Source: GCA-002733465 sp039969155
Lineage (GTDB): Bacteria > Pseudomonadota > Gammaproteobacteria > Enterobacterales > Kangiellaceae
NCBI GenBank assembly: GCA_039969155.1
Contig: JBDVOJ010000053.1
Location: forward strand, 62,001 to 126,000
Direction of reading: 5' to 3'
DNA: 64,000 nucleotides
A program made the position numbers and the translations under genes. Below the pieces are notes generated by a model. That model was not told the origin of the DNA, did no database searches, and worked only from the letters and a program-made list of their open reading frames with translations. Positions 44,141 to 54,293 of this stretch are shown here, piece after piece (position 1 is the stretch's first letter; each line of letters starts with the position of its first letter).

Positions 44141-45238
44141 ATGCTATCGACGATCAAAAACAAACTGATTGAAGGGTTTAGCACCGACCAAGATCCATTC
44201 TTGTATCGTCGGCTCATTCTGACTGCCGCACTGCTAGGAATTACACTGTTTGCCTTTGTAGTTTTTATTATCATCAACTACACACGAGGTAATTTAACAC
44301 TGGTACTAATCGACGGTGTTACTATTCTAGTTACATTATTCTCTCTATATTTATTGTTCGTAAAGAAACGAATCGATCAAGCTGGCTTTGTAGGAACATC
44401 GATGTTGTTTACGTTTCTTATCGTTTTATCCTATCTAACCAAAAACCAAGAATTTGGGCTGGTTTGGACACTTTGTTTTCCTCTGTTTGTTATTCCTATA
44501 TTAGGAAAAGTACGCGGTTTAATAATGATCGCAATCTTCTATTGCATCATGTTACCCATCGTATTTATGGGTATCGGAGAATGGGACTATGGACATTGGA
44601 GCTTTACTTCTTTTATGCGGTTTACCGTCGCATCGCTGACGATTGTATTTATAGCTTATTTTTTCGAATCTTCCACCTTGACAGCTTACAAGCAAGTATT
44701 AAGTAATCGCGCTAAGGAAAAAAAGTACTTAGAAAAATTAGAAAAACTTTCAGTCACAGACCAACTCACTGGGCTTTATAACAGACGCTATTTTGATGAC
44801 CAATTTACTCGCGAGCAAGAAAAGGTAAATCGCTATGGTTCTCAACTATGTTTGGTCATGGTTGATCTTGACCATTTTAAAACAGTCAATGACCGCTACG
44901 GCCACCAAATAGGTGATAGTGTTTTAGTCGAATTTTCACAACTAATAAAGCAAGGAATTCGAAGTACTGATGTGCTATCGCGCTGGGGAGGTGAAGAGTT
45001 TATCGCCCTACTGCCGGAAACCTCGTTAGCCAACGCTGCCATTATTGCAGAAAAACTCAGAGCCTTAGTTGAAGAACACGTGTTCTCAACAGCAGAAAAA
45101 CTCACTGCTAGTTTTGGCGTTGCCCAAGTAAAAAAACAAACGGAAGGCGAACGGCAGGCCATACAAAACGTGGATGCAGCTCTATATCAAGCAAAACGAG
45201 ATGGGCGTAATAGAGTCGTTGTGTTCGACCAAGATTAA
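44141..45238 (+). CDS. Diguanylate cyclase, membrane GGDEF protein
   Basis: 365 residues from ATG 44141. An in-frame ATG at 44057 would add 28 residues with no better ribosome-binding site, so the start is uncertain. About five to six membrane helices at ~20-175 form a compact sensor region. They are followed by a short coiled coil and a GGDEF domain with SRWGGEEFIALLPE and the inhibitory-site motif RSTD five residues before. No EAL domain. Expected to make c-di-GMP. Confidence 0.9.
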   Translation: MLSTIKNKLIEGFSTDQDPFLYRRLILTAALLGITLFAFVVFIIINYTRGNLTLVLIDGVTILVTLFSLYLLFVKKRIDQAGFVGTSMLFTFLIVLSYLTKNQEFGLVWTLCFPLFVIPILGKVRGLIMIAIFYCIMLPIVFMGIGEWDYGHWSFTSFMRFTVASLTIVFIAYFFESSTLTAYKQVLSNRAKEKKYLEKLEKLSVTDQLTGLYNRRYFDDQFTREQEKVNRYGSQLCLVMVDLDHFKTVNDRYGHQIGDSVLVEFSQLIKQGIRSTDVLSRWGGEEFIALLPETSLANAAIIAEKLRALVEEHVFSTAEKLTASFGVAQVKKQTEGERQAIQNVDAALYQAKRDGRNRVVVFDQD

Positions 45239-45374
45239 ATAATCAAAAATAAATTCTACAGACTGTCCTGTAATAGCTTGTTAACTTGCTGTTCTGCATT
45301 TACGACCAATTGCAGCCAAATAGGCAAATCACTTAGATTATTATCCAACAAAAATACCATCAAAGAGGGCCACA

Positions 45375-47186
45375 ATGAAAACCGCGATTTGGAAAAATAC
45401 CAAGCGAATTCTACTGCTTGCACTAGTGCTATTATCGATCTTTACAATCAACCTTGTTTGGTTTCGGCCGTTCTTTATTAATCATTTTTATGAAAAAATA
45501 TTTGTAGAGTTCGCCATCGACAATCCACAAATGCTTACGGGAATGGGACTAAAAGTATTCTATGATGAACTTAACGATAACTCACCAGAAGCTAACCAAC
45601 GAAACTACCAATTACTTGAAAGTGATTACGCACAGCTAAAACAATATGAGCGGGACGATTTGGAAGGACAGGAACGACTATCCTACGATATTTTAGATTG
45701 GTTTTTAGCCGACCAAATGGCTGGACATCAGTATCGACATTATAACTACAGTGTGACTCAAAGAGGCGGTTCCTACCAAAGTATAATCAACTTTATGGTC
45801 AATATGCACAAGGTAGATGAACTAAGTGATGCAGAGGATTACCTTGCTCGGATATCACAAGTTGGTACTCAATTTGATAACACTCTGCTTGCGGTACAAG
45901 AAGAGAAAGATAACGGCGTTATTCCACCGGATTTTATCATTAAGAAGATTATTGAAAATTTGCATAACATTCGTGACCCAGAATTGGCCGAGAATCCGTT
46001 AGTCAAAGATTTCAATAAAAAGGTCGATGCGTTATCTGATATTGAACCTTCCGAAAAAGAAAAGCTTAAACAAGAAATGCTGCGCCAAATGGAAATAGTC
46101 GTGCAACCAGCATATGACCGATATATCGCGTTTTATGAAAACCTAAAAGACAACTCAAGCAGTGATGCAGGTGTCTGGAAATTTCCTAAAGGAGCCGAGT
46201 ACTATCAGCACCGTATTACGAGCATGACCACTACAAAATACACTGCCGAGGAATTGCATACACTCGGGTTAAACGAAGTGGACAGAATCGTATCAGAAAT
46301 GAAAACAATTTTAATCAGTGAAGGATACACAGACAAGACTGTTGGCGAGCATATGAAACAACTGAGCGAAGAACCCCGTTTCTTATACCCTGATACAGAT
46401 GAAGGTCGTGAACAAGTCTTGGCCGAATACCGACGGTTAATTGAAGACGTTGAACAAGGTATGAGTGAGGCGTTTGATATAAAGCCGAAGAGTCAGGTAG
46501 AGGTTAGAAGAGTTCCAGAATACCGGGAAAAAACAGCTGCTGGTGGTTCTTATCAAGGCCCTTCAATGGATGGCTCCAGACCGGGAGTGTTTTATGCCAA
46601 CCTTTACGACATGAAGGCGACTCCCAAGTTTGGAATGCGTACTCTGACCTATCATGAAGCCATACCAGGTCATCATTTTCAGATCGCGATTAAAACTGAA
46701 TTAGAAGGCTTACCTACGTTTCGAAACTTTATCGGATTTACCAGTTATTCTGAAGGATGGGCTCTATACGCTGAACGGTTAGCTTGGGAACTCGGTTACC
46801 AAAATGAACCGTATGGCAATTTAGGCCGGTTACAAGCCGAACTTTTACGAGCGGTGCGACTCGTGGTCGATACAGGACTCCATCATAAACGTTGGACGAG
46901 AGAGCAAGCGATCGATTATATGGCTTCAGTGACAGGACTCGCCCTTTCAGATGTTGAATCGGAGATAGAACGATATATTGTTTGGCCCGGTCAAGCTCTG
47001 GCTTATAAAGTGGGGATGATTAAAATTATGGAGCTTAGAGAAAAAACTAAGAACTCGCTGGGTGAGCTATATGATATTCGCAAGTTTCATAACGTTGTTC
47101 TAAAAAATGGCGCTGTTCCACTAACCATTTTAGAGGAGTTAGTTGATGCGCATATAAGCGAAACTTTGGCTAGCAAGAATATTTAA
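45375..47186 (+). CDS. DUF885 family metallopeptidase-like protein (paralog A)
   Basis: 603 residues. The N-terminal helix ILLLALVLLSIFTINLVWF is an uncleaved anchor or signal, followed by the DUF885 helical fold. The zinc-type motif is YHEAIPGHHFQ, with a downstream Glu region SEGWALYAERLAWELG; both are family signatures. GAGGG precedes the ATG. It is convergent with a second DUF885 gene at 47302, with a shared terminator between. Members are presumed carboxypeptidase-like enzymes; substrate unknown. Confidence 0.88.
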   Translation: MKTAIWKNTKRILLLALVLLSIFTINLVWFRPFFINHFYEKIFVEFAIDNPQMLTGMGLKVFYDELNDNSPEANQRNYQLLESDYAQLKQYERDDLEGQERLSYDILDWFLADQMAGHQYRHYNYSVTQRGGSYQSIINFMVNMHKVDELSDAEDYLARISQVGTQFDNTLLAVQEEKDNGVIPPDFIIKKIIENLHNIRDPELAENPLVKDFNKKVDALSDIEPSEKEKLKQEMLRQMEIVVQPAYDRYIAFYENLKDNSSSDAGVWKFPKGAEYYQHRITSMTTTKYTAEELHTLGLNEVDRIVSEMKTILISEGYTDKTVGEHMKQLSEEPRFLYPDTDEGREQVLAEYRRLIEDVEQGMSEAFDIKPKSQVEVRRVPEYREKTAAGGSYQGPSMDGSRPGVFYANLYDMKATPKFGMRTLTYHEAIPGHHFQIAIKTELEGLPTFRNFIGFTSYSEGWALYAERLAWELGYQNEPYGNLGRLQAELLRAVRLVVDTGLHHKRWTREQAIDYMASVTGLALSDVESEIERYIVWPGQALAYKVGMIKIMELREKTKNSLGELYDIRKFHNVVLKNGAVPLTILEELVDAHISETLASKNI

Positions 47187-47263
47187 GAATGGTTTATTTC
47201 TAAGATAACACAGCTACCTTGAATAACTGTGTTGTTTCAATAAAATAATTATAAAACAAAAAA

Positions 47264-47280
47264 ACCGCGATATTCGCGGT
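47264..47280. terminator. Bidirectional Rho-independent terminator
   Basis: Seven-base arms ACCGCGA (47264-47270) and TCGCGGT (47274-47280) with a three-base loop, flanked by an A-run on the left and TTTTTTT on the right. It serves both convergent DUF885 genes. Confidence 0.92.
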
Positions 47281-47301
47281 TTTTTTTATCGTCTTTAAAG
47301 G

Positions 47302-49137
47302 CTAATTAATATTCAGTTTAGCTCGCATTAAACGCTTAATAATAGGCACTGGAGCGTTACCATAGCTTAAGAATTCGTTATGGAATTCTTTTAGGTTAAA
47401 TCGCTCCCCCAGTTTCTTTTTAACTTCTTCTCTAAACTCATAGATTTCTGCGTAGCCATTAAAATAACTGGTTAGTTGCACTTGACTCAAAGTTGCCCTA
47501 CGCCATTTGCCCTCGGCTTCAGTGCGCTCTTGAAATGCTTGATTCATTAGCAAGTCTAGCCCTTGCTGCTGATCGATACCCAACACCTGGATACTGTAAT
47601 CTAAGATAGTATTCATCACCACTCGAAGGTTCCATTTGCTGTACATCAACCACATTTCTGGTTCGTTATTAGCATAGCCAGCTTCCAACATCATACGCTC
47701 TGAATAAACTGCCCAACCTTCAATCATTGCGCCATTTCCAAAAATCGATTTGATCAAACTCGGCGATTTATTGGCATGCACAAGTTGTACATAATGACCC
47801 GGTACCGCCTCATGAATATTAAGAATTTGTAAAATCCAATGATTGTATTCACGCAAGTAACTTTCCGCTTGCTCTTCTGTGTAGTGATCTAAAGGCGTTA
47901 CATTATAATAAGTGTTGGCGGTTGCATCGTACGGACCAGGCGCGTTAACGGAAGCGCCTGCAAATCCTCTTTGATATTCGGGAGTTTCTCTGACAACCAA
48001 GGGACGACTCGGATCCATATCCACCAAATCATGCTCTTTAATAAATGCTTCAATCAATGGTATTTGTCGTTTAACCTCATTAACAAATTGATCGCGAGTA
48101 ACGTGTTTAACCGAAAGATGATCGATCATCATTTTTACCGCGGCTAAATCATCTTTAGGAATTTCTGTATCCTTAAAGTACTTCTGCCATAATTGATGGG
48201 TAATTTTAATCATTTCCGCATGCAGTTCTTGTTTCGACTGCACTGCTCTATCATACAATTCTTTGGCGGAATACTCAGAGACAATATCTAACTTGAACTT
48301 CTTTTCATAAAGCGCTTTACCGATTCTGAAATCTTTAGCAGCTCCGTCGACAAGGCTCTTACGCTTTGACTCTAACCAGTTAATATATCCGTTGATTGCG
48401 GTTGTCGCACTACTCAATTTTAATTTGAGTTCCGCTTTTTCATCTTCAGTTAGGCTTGATTCAGCCATTTTATCCGGGATTGATTTATCAAATACACCAA
48501 GAGCACCTTTGTTTTGTTGAATGGCTAAATCAGTATGCTCTAACGTCGGGACTTTAATATTCTGAATAGCTGTTTGATAGTAGGCAGGCACATTATTTAA
48601 ACGAGTAGAGATCGTTCTTAATCGTTCATCAATTGACTTATAATCAGTATTTAAGATTAAACCAAAAGCACCGGCCACGTTATATCGACTCGGATTCCAT
48701 TCTCCACCTTTATATTCGTTGATATACCAAATAGAAGATTCAAGCTGATTTTCTATAATATAGTAATCGCCAGCATTATTACTGTTTAGCTGATTAACAT
48801 CATATTCTCGAAGAGCAGCTAGTTTTTCTTGCGAAAATTCCAAGGTAGCCTTGTTTGCCGACTCATTTGGAATAACCAGCTGATCATCATATTTATAGTA
48901 GCCTACATACAACGCGTAACTCGGGTTGAGCTTCCAAAACTCTTCGATTAAATCATTCTTGAATTGGTCAAATGACTGGTTGATGTTTTCTTTGGTGGCT
49001 TCATTTGGCGAAGCTAGTGGCTTAGTTACTTCGCTGGCTGTTTTGTTCTCTGTAGCGGGATCGCCACAAGAAACGAGGCTTGCTGCGATCGCAATAACCG
49101 CAAGATGTTTTAATTTTATTCTAATTAAATTTCTCAT
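47302..49137 (-). CDS. DUF885 family lipoprotein, metallopeptidase-like (paralog B)
   Basis: 611 residues. The lipobox is LVSC (Cys ~24), followed by a Thr/Glu/Ala linker. The catalytic-type motif NIHEAVPGHYVQL and the following IEGWAVYSERMMLEAGY align with paralog A. The two genes share length and architecture but differ clearly in sequence, so they are old paralogs rather than a recent duplication. Membrane-anchored in the periplasm or outer membrane. Confidence 0.88.
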   Translation of the reverse strand: MRNLIRIKLKHLAVIAIAASLVSCGDPATENKTASEVTKPLASPNEATKENINQSFDQFKNDLIEEFWKLNPSYALYVGYYKYDDQLVIPNESANKATLEFSQEKLAALREYDVNQLNSNNAGDYYIIENQLESSIWYINEYKGGEWNPSRYNVAGAFGLILNTDYKSIDERLRTISTRLNNVPAYYQTAIQNIKVPTLEHTDLAIQQNKGALGVFDKSIPDKMAESSLTEDEKAELKLKLSSATTAINGYINWLESKRKSLVDGAAKDFRIGKALYEKKFKLDIVSEYSAKELYDRAVQSKQELHAEMIKITHQLWQKYFKDTEIPKDDLAAVKMMIDHLSVKHVTRDQFVNEVKRQIPLIEAFIKEHDLVDMDPSRPLVVRETPEYQRGFAGASVNAPGPYDATANTYYNVTPLDHYTEEQAESYLREYNHWILQILNIHEAVPGHYVQLVHANKSPSLIKSIFGNGAMIEGWAVYSERMMLEAGYANNEPEMWLMYSKWNLRVVMNTILDYSIQVLGIDQQQGLDLLMNQAFQERTEAEGKWRRATLSQVQLTSYFNGYAEIYEFREEVKKKLGERFNLKEFHNEFLSYGNAPVPIIKRLMRAKLNIN

Positions 49138-49194
49138 TTTAACTACCTATTACTATTTAATGACTGTTTATTCTTATATGTTGATTAGGGACAA

Positions 49195-49935
49195 TTAGTT
49201 TTTTTGCTGGCGAACGTATTCAAACAAACAAATCCCAGTCGCCACAGAAACATTCAAGCTCGACACACTTCCAGCCATGGGAATTTTAATTAACTGGTCA
49301 CAGTGCTCTCTAGTAAGCCTTCGCATTCCACTACCTTCGGCTCCCATGACGATTGCGGTTTTCGCGCTAAACTTATTCTCAAACACATCGACCTCGGCTT
49401 CCCCGGCCGTTCCGATAATCCATACGAATTCATCTTTTAGCTGTTTAAGAAAGCGAGCTAGGTTGGTCACTCTTACTAGCGGCACATTCTCAGCGGCACC
49501 ACAGGCAACTTTACGCACGGTAGGATTCATCGATGCAGAACGGTCTTTCGGTAACACAATTGCATCAACACCCGCAGCGTCAGCAGTACGAATACATGCG
49601 CCAAGATTATGAGGGTCAGTGACCCCATCGAGAATCAATAGCAGTAGTTTTTCCTTTTTGGCCGCCAGCTCCAATAGGTCATTTTCTCCCATGCTGGCGT
49701 CCGATACCTTAACCTCAGCGATTACACCCTGGTGATTGCCAGCAACTCTATCATCCATTTTTTTACGGTCAATACTTTGACATTTAATGCCAGCATTTTT
49801 CGCCAAAGACTCGATGGTTGCTAAGGTTTTATCCTTTCGATTTTTTAACAAAAAAAGTTGGATCACATTTTGAGGTGAACGGTTTAATACACTTTCTACG
49901 GCATGTATACCATAAATTTTATCAACTTGACTCAT
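49195..49935 (-). CDS. rlmB: 23S rRNA (guanosine-2'-O)-methyltransferase RlmB
   Basis: 246 residues of the SpoU/TrmH family. The N-terminal substrate-binding domain (IYGIHAVESVLNRSPQNV) precedes the knotted methyltransferase domain with LLILDGVTDPHNLGACIRTADAAGV, IVMGAEGSGMRRLTREHCD and IPMAGSVSSLNVSVATGICLFE. It methylates G2251 of 23S rRNA. It starts 24 bases downstream of rnr, the standard rnr-rlmB pairing. Confidence 0.96.
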   Translation of the reverse strand: MSQVDKIYGIHAVESVLNRSPQNVIQLFLLKNRKDKTLATIESLAKNAGIKCQSIDRKKMDDRVAGNHQGVIAEVKVSDASMGENDLLELAAKKEKLLLLILDGVTDPHNLGACIRTADAAGVDAIVLPKDRSASMNPTVRKVACGAAENVPLVRVTNLARFLKQLKDEFVWIIGTAGEAEVDVFENKFSAKTAIVMGAEGSGMRRLTREHCDQLIKIPMAGSVSSLNVSVATGICLFEYVRQQKN

Positions 49936-49959
49936 TACTGTTTGCCAGCCTTTCTATGC

Positions 49960-52440
49960 TTAATTAGTTTTCTTGCTCGATTTTCGTCCGCCGGTTTTCT
50001 TTTTAGCGCGACGAGGCTTCTTGAGGGTATTGTCTTTTTTTTGATTCGAGTCTGTTTTCTTGGCACCTGATTTTTTGCCACCTGTTTTTCGAGAGCCACT
50101 CTTTTTATCGCCAGCCTTGCCTGAACCACCATTTTTAGAATTTGAATCGTTGTTATTTTTAGCGGACGCTTTTCGACGCGCATTATCGTACAGTTTTTCT
50201 CTTTCGCTCTTAACTCGTTTAGTTTTTCCATCACTACTAGTCGTGACTAATGAGAAATCGATGCGTCTTAGATCTATATCAACACTGGCAACTTGAATTT
50301 CGACTTGATCACCTATTGCAAAACTTTTTCCGGTACGCTCGCCGACCATCTTCTGTCTCGCGTTATCGTAATGAAAGTAGTCGTTTCCTAATTCGGTTAC
50401 ATGCACTAGGCCTTCTACATAGACTTCATGCAAACGAACAAAAATCCCAAAATTGGTGATGCTACTCACCTCGCCAGAATAAGACATGCCAATATGAGAT
50501 TGCATGTATTCGCACTTTAACCAATCCATGACATCTCTAGTCGCCATATCTGCATTTCTTTCGGTCAATGAATTAGCATGTCCGATTTCTGCGAGCTTCT
50601 CTTGGGTATAAAACTTTTTGATTCCTTGCTTATCAGCTTTAGTTTGAACTGCTTCTTTAGCAACAGCGGATTTAATAATTCGATGAACCACTAAATCGGG
50701 GTAGCGTCTAATCGGTGAAGTAAAATGAGTATATGCGTCAAATGCTAAACCAAAGTGACCTTCATTGATCGGCGAATAGACCGCCTGGCTCATCGAGCGC
50801 AGCAGCATGATTTGAATGTTCTCGGCATCAGGTCTGTCCTGAATTTGCTCTAAAAATGTTCTAAAAACTTCCGGCTCTGGTTGAGTGCCACCCGGTATAA
50901 ACAATCCTAATTCTGCAAGGTAGGAACGAAGTACCTCCAATTTCTTTTCTTTTGGACCTAAATGCACCCTAAATAATCCGGGTAATTTCTTTTTGATAAA
51001 AAATTGTGCGGATGCCACGTTTGCACAGATCATGCACTCTTCGATGAGTTTATGCGCATCATTTCTGATCACTGGAACGATCTGTTCTATTTTGCGATTG
51101 TCATTAAATTTAATTTGAGTTTCGGTGGTTTCAAACTCAATCGCACCTCTAAGTTTCTTGCGCTTTAATCGTGCTTTATAAAGTGCATGCAAATCATTAA
51201 TGGGTTTAACTAGGAATTCATATTGCTTACAAAGCTTTTCATCTTTTTCTAAAATCGCCCAAACTTTGTTATAAGTCATTCTTGCTTTAGAGTGCATTAC
51301 TGCTGGATAAAACTTGGAGCGCCCCGGTTTACCATCTTTGCCAATATTAATTTCGCAAACCATACACAATCGATCGACTTTTGGCTTTAACGAACACAAA
51401 CCATTCGAGACTTGCTCAGGTAGCATCGGAACAACAGAATTAGGAAAATAGACTGAGTTTCCTCGTTTTACAGCTTCTTGGTCAAGTGCGCTGTCAGGTT
51501 TGACGTAGTGGCTCACATCGGCAATAGCCACATAAAGTTTCCAACCACCTAACCTTCGTGGGATACAGTAAACCGCATCATCAAAATCTCGGGCATCTTC
51601 ACCGTCAATGGTAATTAATGGCAAATCTCTTAAATCAACTCTTCCGCCGAGTTCCGACTCTTGTACAGTGGTCGGTAACTTTTTGAGTTGATCATGAATT
51701 TCTGGACTCCAAGTATTTCTAATACCATATTGAGCGATGGCGATTTCGATTTCCATCCCTGGCGCCAGATAGTCTCCTAACACTTCAACCACTCGACCAA
51801 CGGCTTTTGAGCGAAATGTGGGCCTAACCGAAAGTTGAACGACCACGACCTGATTCGCTTTCGCTTTTAAGGGATCGTCTGGTGGAATTAAGATATCTTG
51901 TGCGATTCTAGGATCTTCTGGGGTAACAAATGTAAAGCCATTTTCAATATGATAGCGACCAACGATTTGAAAAGGTTGCTCGCCCTCTAATATTTCGACG
52001 ATGCCGGCTTCTTTTTTACCATCTCGGTGTTCGCCTTTTTCACGAACAAGTACACGTTCGCCGGGGAACACACGGCGCATTTCTCTGGCTGATACAAACC
52101 AATCTTTTCCACCGGAATCCGGAGTAAAAAAGCCAAATCCATCTTTGTGGCCAAGAATGGTTCCTTTGACCAAATCAAGCTTATTAATGACTCCATACGC
52201 ACGCTTACGATCACAATGGATTTGACCATCGCGCACCATAGCATTTAGTCGCCTTTCTAAACCAATAACTTCTTCATCTTCAAAAAGACCTATGCCATTT
52301 TGGATGGCTTTAAATTTTAGTGGGCCGCCAGCATTTTCCAAGAACTCAAGAATATACTCTCGAGAAGGAATGGGGTTGGCGTATTTCTCGGATTCTCGTT
52401 GGTAGAAAGGGTCTTTTGAGGGAGATTTCTTTTTCGGCAT
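49960..52440 (-). CDS. rnr: Ribonuclease R
   Basis: 826 residues. The order is an N-terminal helix-turn-helix (LEFLENAGGPLKFKAIQ), cold-shock domains, the RNB catalytic domain with DLPLITIDGEDARDFDDAVYC (acidic metal ligands) and the S1 domain (GEVSSITNFGIFVRLHEVYVEG). The very Lys/Gly/Ser-rich tail at ~740-826 is typical of RNase R. It is a 3'-5' exonuclease for structured RNA. AGGA lies five bases before the ATG. Confidence 0.97.
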   Translation of the reverse strand: MPKKKSPSKDPFYQRESEKYANPIPSREYILEFLENAGGPLKFKAIQNGIGLFEDEEVIGLERRLNAMVRDGQIHCDRKRAYGVINKLDLVKGTILGHKDGFGFFTPDSGGKDWFVSAREMRRVFPGERVLVREKGEHRDGKKEAGIVEILEGEQPFQIVGRYHIENGFTFVTPEDPRIAQDILIPPDDPLKAKANQVVVVQLSVRPTFRSKAVGRVVEVLGDYLAPGMEIEIAIAQYGIRNTWSPEIHDQLKKLPTTVQESELGGRVDLRDLPLITIDGEDARDFDDAVYCIPRRLGGWKLYVAIADVSHYVKPDSALDQEAVKRGNSVYFPNSVVPMLPEQVSNGLCSLKPKVDRLCMVCEINIGKDGKPGRSKFYPAVMHSKARMTYNKVWAILEKDEKLCKQYEFLVKPINDLHALYKARLKRKKLRGAIEFETTETQIKFNDNRKIEQIVPVIRNDAHKLIEECMICANVASAQFFIKKKLPGLFRVHLGPKEKKLEVLRSYLAELGLFIPGGTQPEPEVFRTFLEQIQDRPDAENIQIMLLRSMSQAVYSPINEGHFGLAFDAYTHFTSPIRRYPDLVVHRIIKSAVAKEAVQTKADKQGIKKFYTQEKLAEIGHANSLTERNADMATRDVMDWLKCEYMQSHIGMSYSGEVSSITNFGIFVRLHEVYVEGLVHVTELGNDYFHYDNARQKMVGERTGKSFAIGDQVEIQVASVDIDLRRIDFSLVTTSSDGKTKRVKSEREKLYDNARRKASAKNNNDSNSKNGGSGKAGDKKSGSRKTGGKKSGAKKTDSNQKKDNTLKKPRRAKKKTGGRKSSKKTN

Positions 52441-52751
52441 ATTTTCCTATAGTGCTATGTTTGTCGGCTCATATCTAAGCATGCAAGCATTCTAGCTTAA
52501 TTGATCTTCTACTACGACAGTATTTGATCAGTTTATTACTTTGCTAGAACAACAAATGTCGCAAATCTCAACTAGTGATAAACATCCTATTTATTAAGCT
52601 ATCTTCCTTGAGAGTGAACAAATACATAAAAAACGCAGATGAGCAATACATTGAATTTTTATTGAAATCATTGAATCCACATCGCAAACGTACCGTTATT
52701 GCTGGAAAATCCCCCTATTATCAGAAACTTACCTATCTAGTAAGGCGAACA
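52441..52751. promoter_or_regulatory. Divergent region, rnr / halogenase-like gene
   Basis: A 311-base gap. An in-frame extension of the halogenase gene back to 52575 exists but lacks the family's N-terminus character, so I treat it as non-coding leader. No hairpin, repeat or clear operator was found on reading. Confidence 0.35.
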
Positions 52752-54290
52752 ATGGAATTTTCCCCTATTAAAACCATCACTATCTTGGGAGGCGGTACTG
52801 CCGGCTGGATGGCAGCCTGCTTAATGGCCAAACGATGGGCTAATTCAGGCATAAAGATCACTTTAGTAGAGTCTCCAGAGATCGGCATAATTGGCGTCGG
52901 AGAGGGCTCTACCCCCAAATTAAAAGATTTTTTTGAACAATTAGGAATTCCGGAATCTGAATGGATGCCAGAATGCAATGCCACGTACAAAAATGGTATT
53001 TCTTTTAAGGGCTGGTCAACTGTTCCTGGCTATCAGCAGTATTTTCATCCTTTCGGCTGTAGTATCGACTCGATGACTTTCAAGTTCTTACAAAAAAGCT
53101 CGATTCTGCGAAGAAAAGGCTTCCAAGTAGAGGCTCACCCTGACCGCTTCTTTTTGATGGCCGAACTGGCAAAGCAGCAACTCGCTCCAATAGCGGGAAC
53201 AAACTTTCCTTTTCAGTTCGACTATGCCTATCACTTCGATTCGCATTTGGTCGGTAAATTTCTTTCTCGTAAGGCTGTCGAGTTAGGAGTTACTCATATT
53301 GTCGGTACCGTAAAACAAGTATTGCAAAATGAAAAGGGAGATATTGATACTTTGGAACTGGAGGACCAAAGGCAAATAGATTCAGATTTCTTTATTGATT
53401 GCTCTGGATTTGCTTCTATTTTATTACAGAAAACTCTTAAAGTTAGGTTTGAAAGTTTCTCTGACAATCTTTTCAACGATTCCGCCATAGCATTGCCGTC
53501 GAGTATGACTGAAGCAATACCTTCGCAAACAGACTCGACAGCCTTAACAGCAGGATGGGCTTGGAAAATTCCATTAACAAACCGTTTTGGTAATGGTTAT
53601 GTATACAGTTCAGATTATTTAGATGCAGACAAAGCGGAACTGGAATTACGTCAACACGTAGGACTATTGGACTCTGATGTTTCCGCCAAACATATTAAGA
53701 TGAAGGTCGGTCAGGTTTCACAGTCATGGTCACATAACTGCGTCGCCATCGGGTTATCTCAAGGTTTTATCGAACCATTAGAGGCAACCGCCCTCCAATT
53801 TGTTCAAACCACCATAGAAGAGTTTATGGCAGCCTTAGAGTTTGGCCGATTTACTTCACAATTTCGCGATATCTTTAATCATAAGATACGTAAAAATTTT
53901 GAAGGCATTCGTGATTATATTGTGTTGCACTACAAAACAAATTCGCGCAACGATTCTCAATATTGGAAAGATAATCGAGATAACCAAAAAATTTCTAGTA
54001 CTTTAGAAAGCATGCTAGATTGCTGGAAAAATATTAATAACCTCGAATCCGAATTAAAACGACTTGAAATCGATCGCTACTATACATCAATATCTTGGAA
54101 TTGTTTATTGTCCGGAGTAGGACTATTTCCAGCCAGTGAAAAACTAGTCGCGCTTCCAAATAATGTCGAAAAAATTGATTTAGAGTTTGTTAAGCACTTT
54201 ATGCAAGGCTGTACTCTAAACTTTTCAAATCATAGGGATATCCTAGAGAAGTTGAAGGTCAAAAAGCCAGCGGTTGCTATGACTGTTTAA
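52752..54290 (+). CDS. Flavin-dependent tryptophan-halogenase family protein
   Basis: 512 residues. The FAD-binding motif is ILGGGTAGWMAACLMAK. The GVGEGSTPKLKDFFEQLGI segment and the WAWKIP motif (WxWxIP of flavin-dependent halogenases) are intact. A lysine in CNATYKNGISF matches the position of the catalytic Lys of PrnA/RebH. It would need reduced flavin from a partner reductase, and none is adjacent. The start at 52752 has AAGG eight bases upstream and places the FAD motif near residue 10, as usual. Substrate unknown; not necessarily free tryptophan. Confidence 0.87.
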   Translation: MEFSPIKTITILGGGTAGWMAACLMAKRWANSGIKITLVESPEIGIIGVGEGSTPKLKDFFEQLGIPESEWMPECNATYKNGISFKGWSTVPGYQQYFHPFGCSIDSMTFKFLQKSSILRRKGFQVEAHPDRFFLMAELAKQQLAPIAGTNFPFQFDYAYHFDSHLVGKFLSRKAVELGVTHIVGTVKQVLQNEKGDIDTLELEDQRQIDSDFFIDCSGFASILLQKTLKVRFESFSDNLFNDSAIALPSSMTEAIPSQTDSTALTAGWAWKIPLTNRFGNGYVYSSDYLDADKAELELRQHVGLLDSDVSAKHIKMKVGQVSQSWSHNCVAIGLSQGFIEPLEATALQFVQTTIEEFMAALEFGRFTSQFRDIFNHKIRKNFEGIRDYIVLHYKTNSRNDSQYWKDNRDNQKISSTLESMLDCWKNINNLESELKRLEIDRYYTSISWNCLLSGVGLFPASEKLVALPNNVEKIDLEFVKHFMQGCTLNFSNHRDILEKLKVKKPAVAMTV

Positions 54291-54293
54291 CGA

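Noticed and set aside
49935..50234. 99-codon basic frame inside the rnr 3' end
   Set aside because: It is a shifted-frame reading of the Lys/Gly-rich RNase R tail. Composition explains the open frame.
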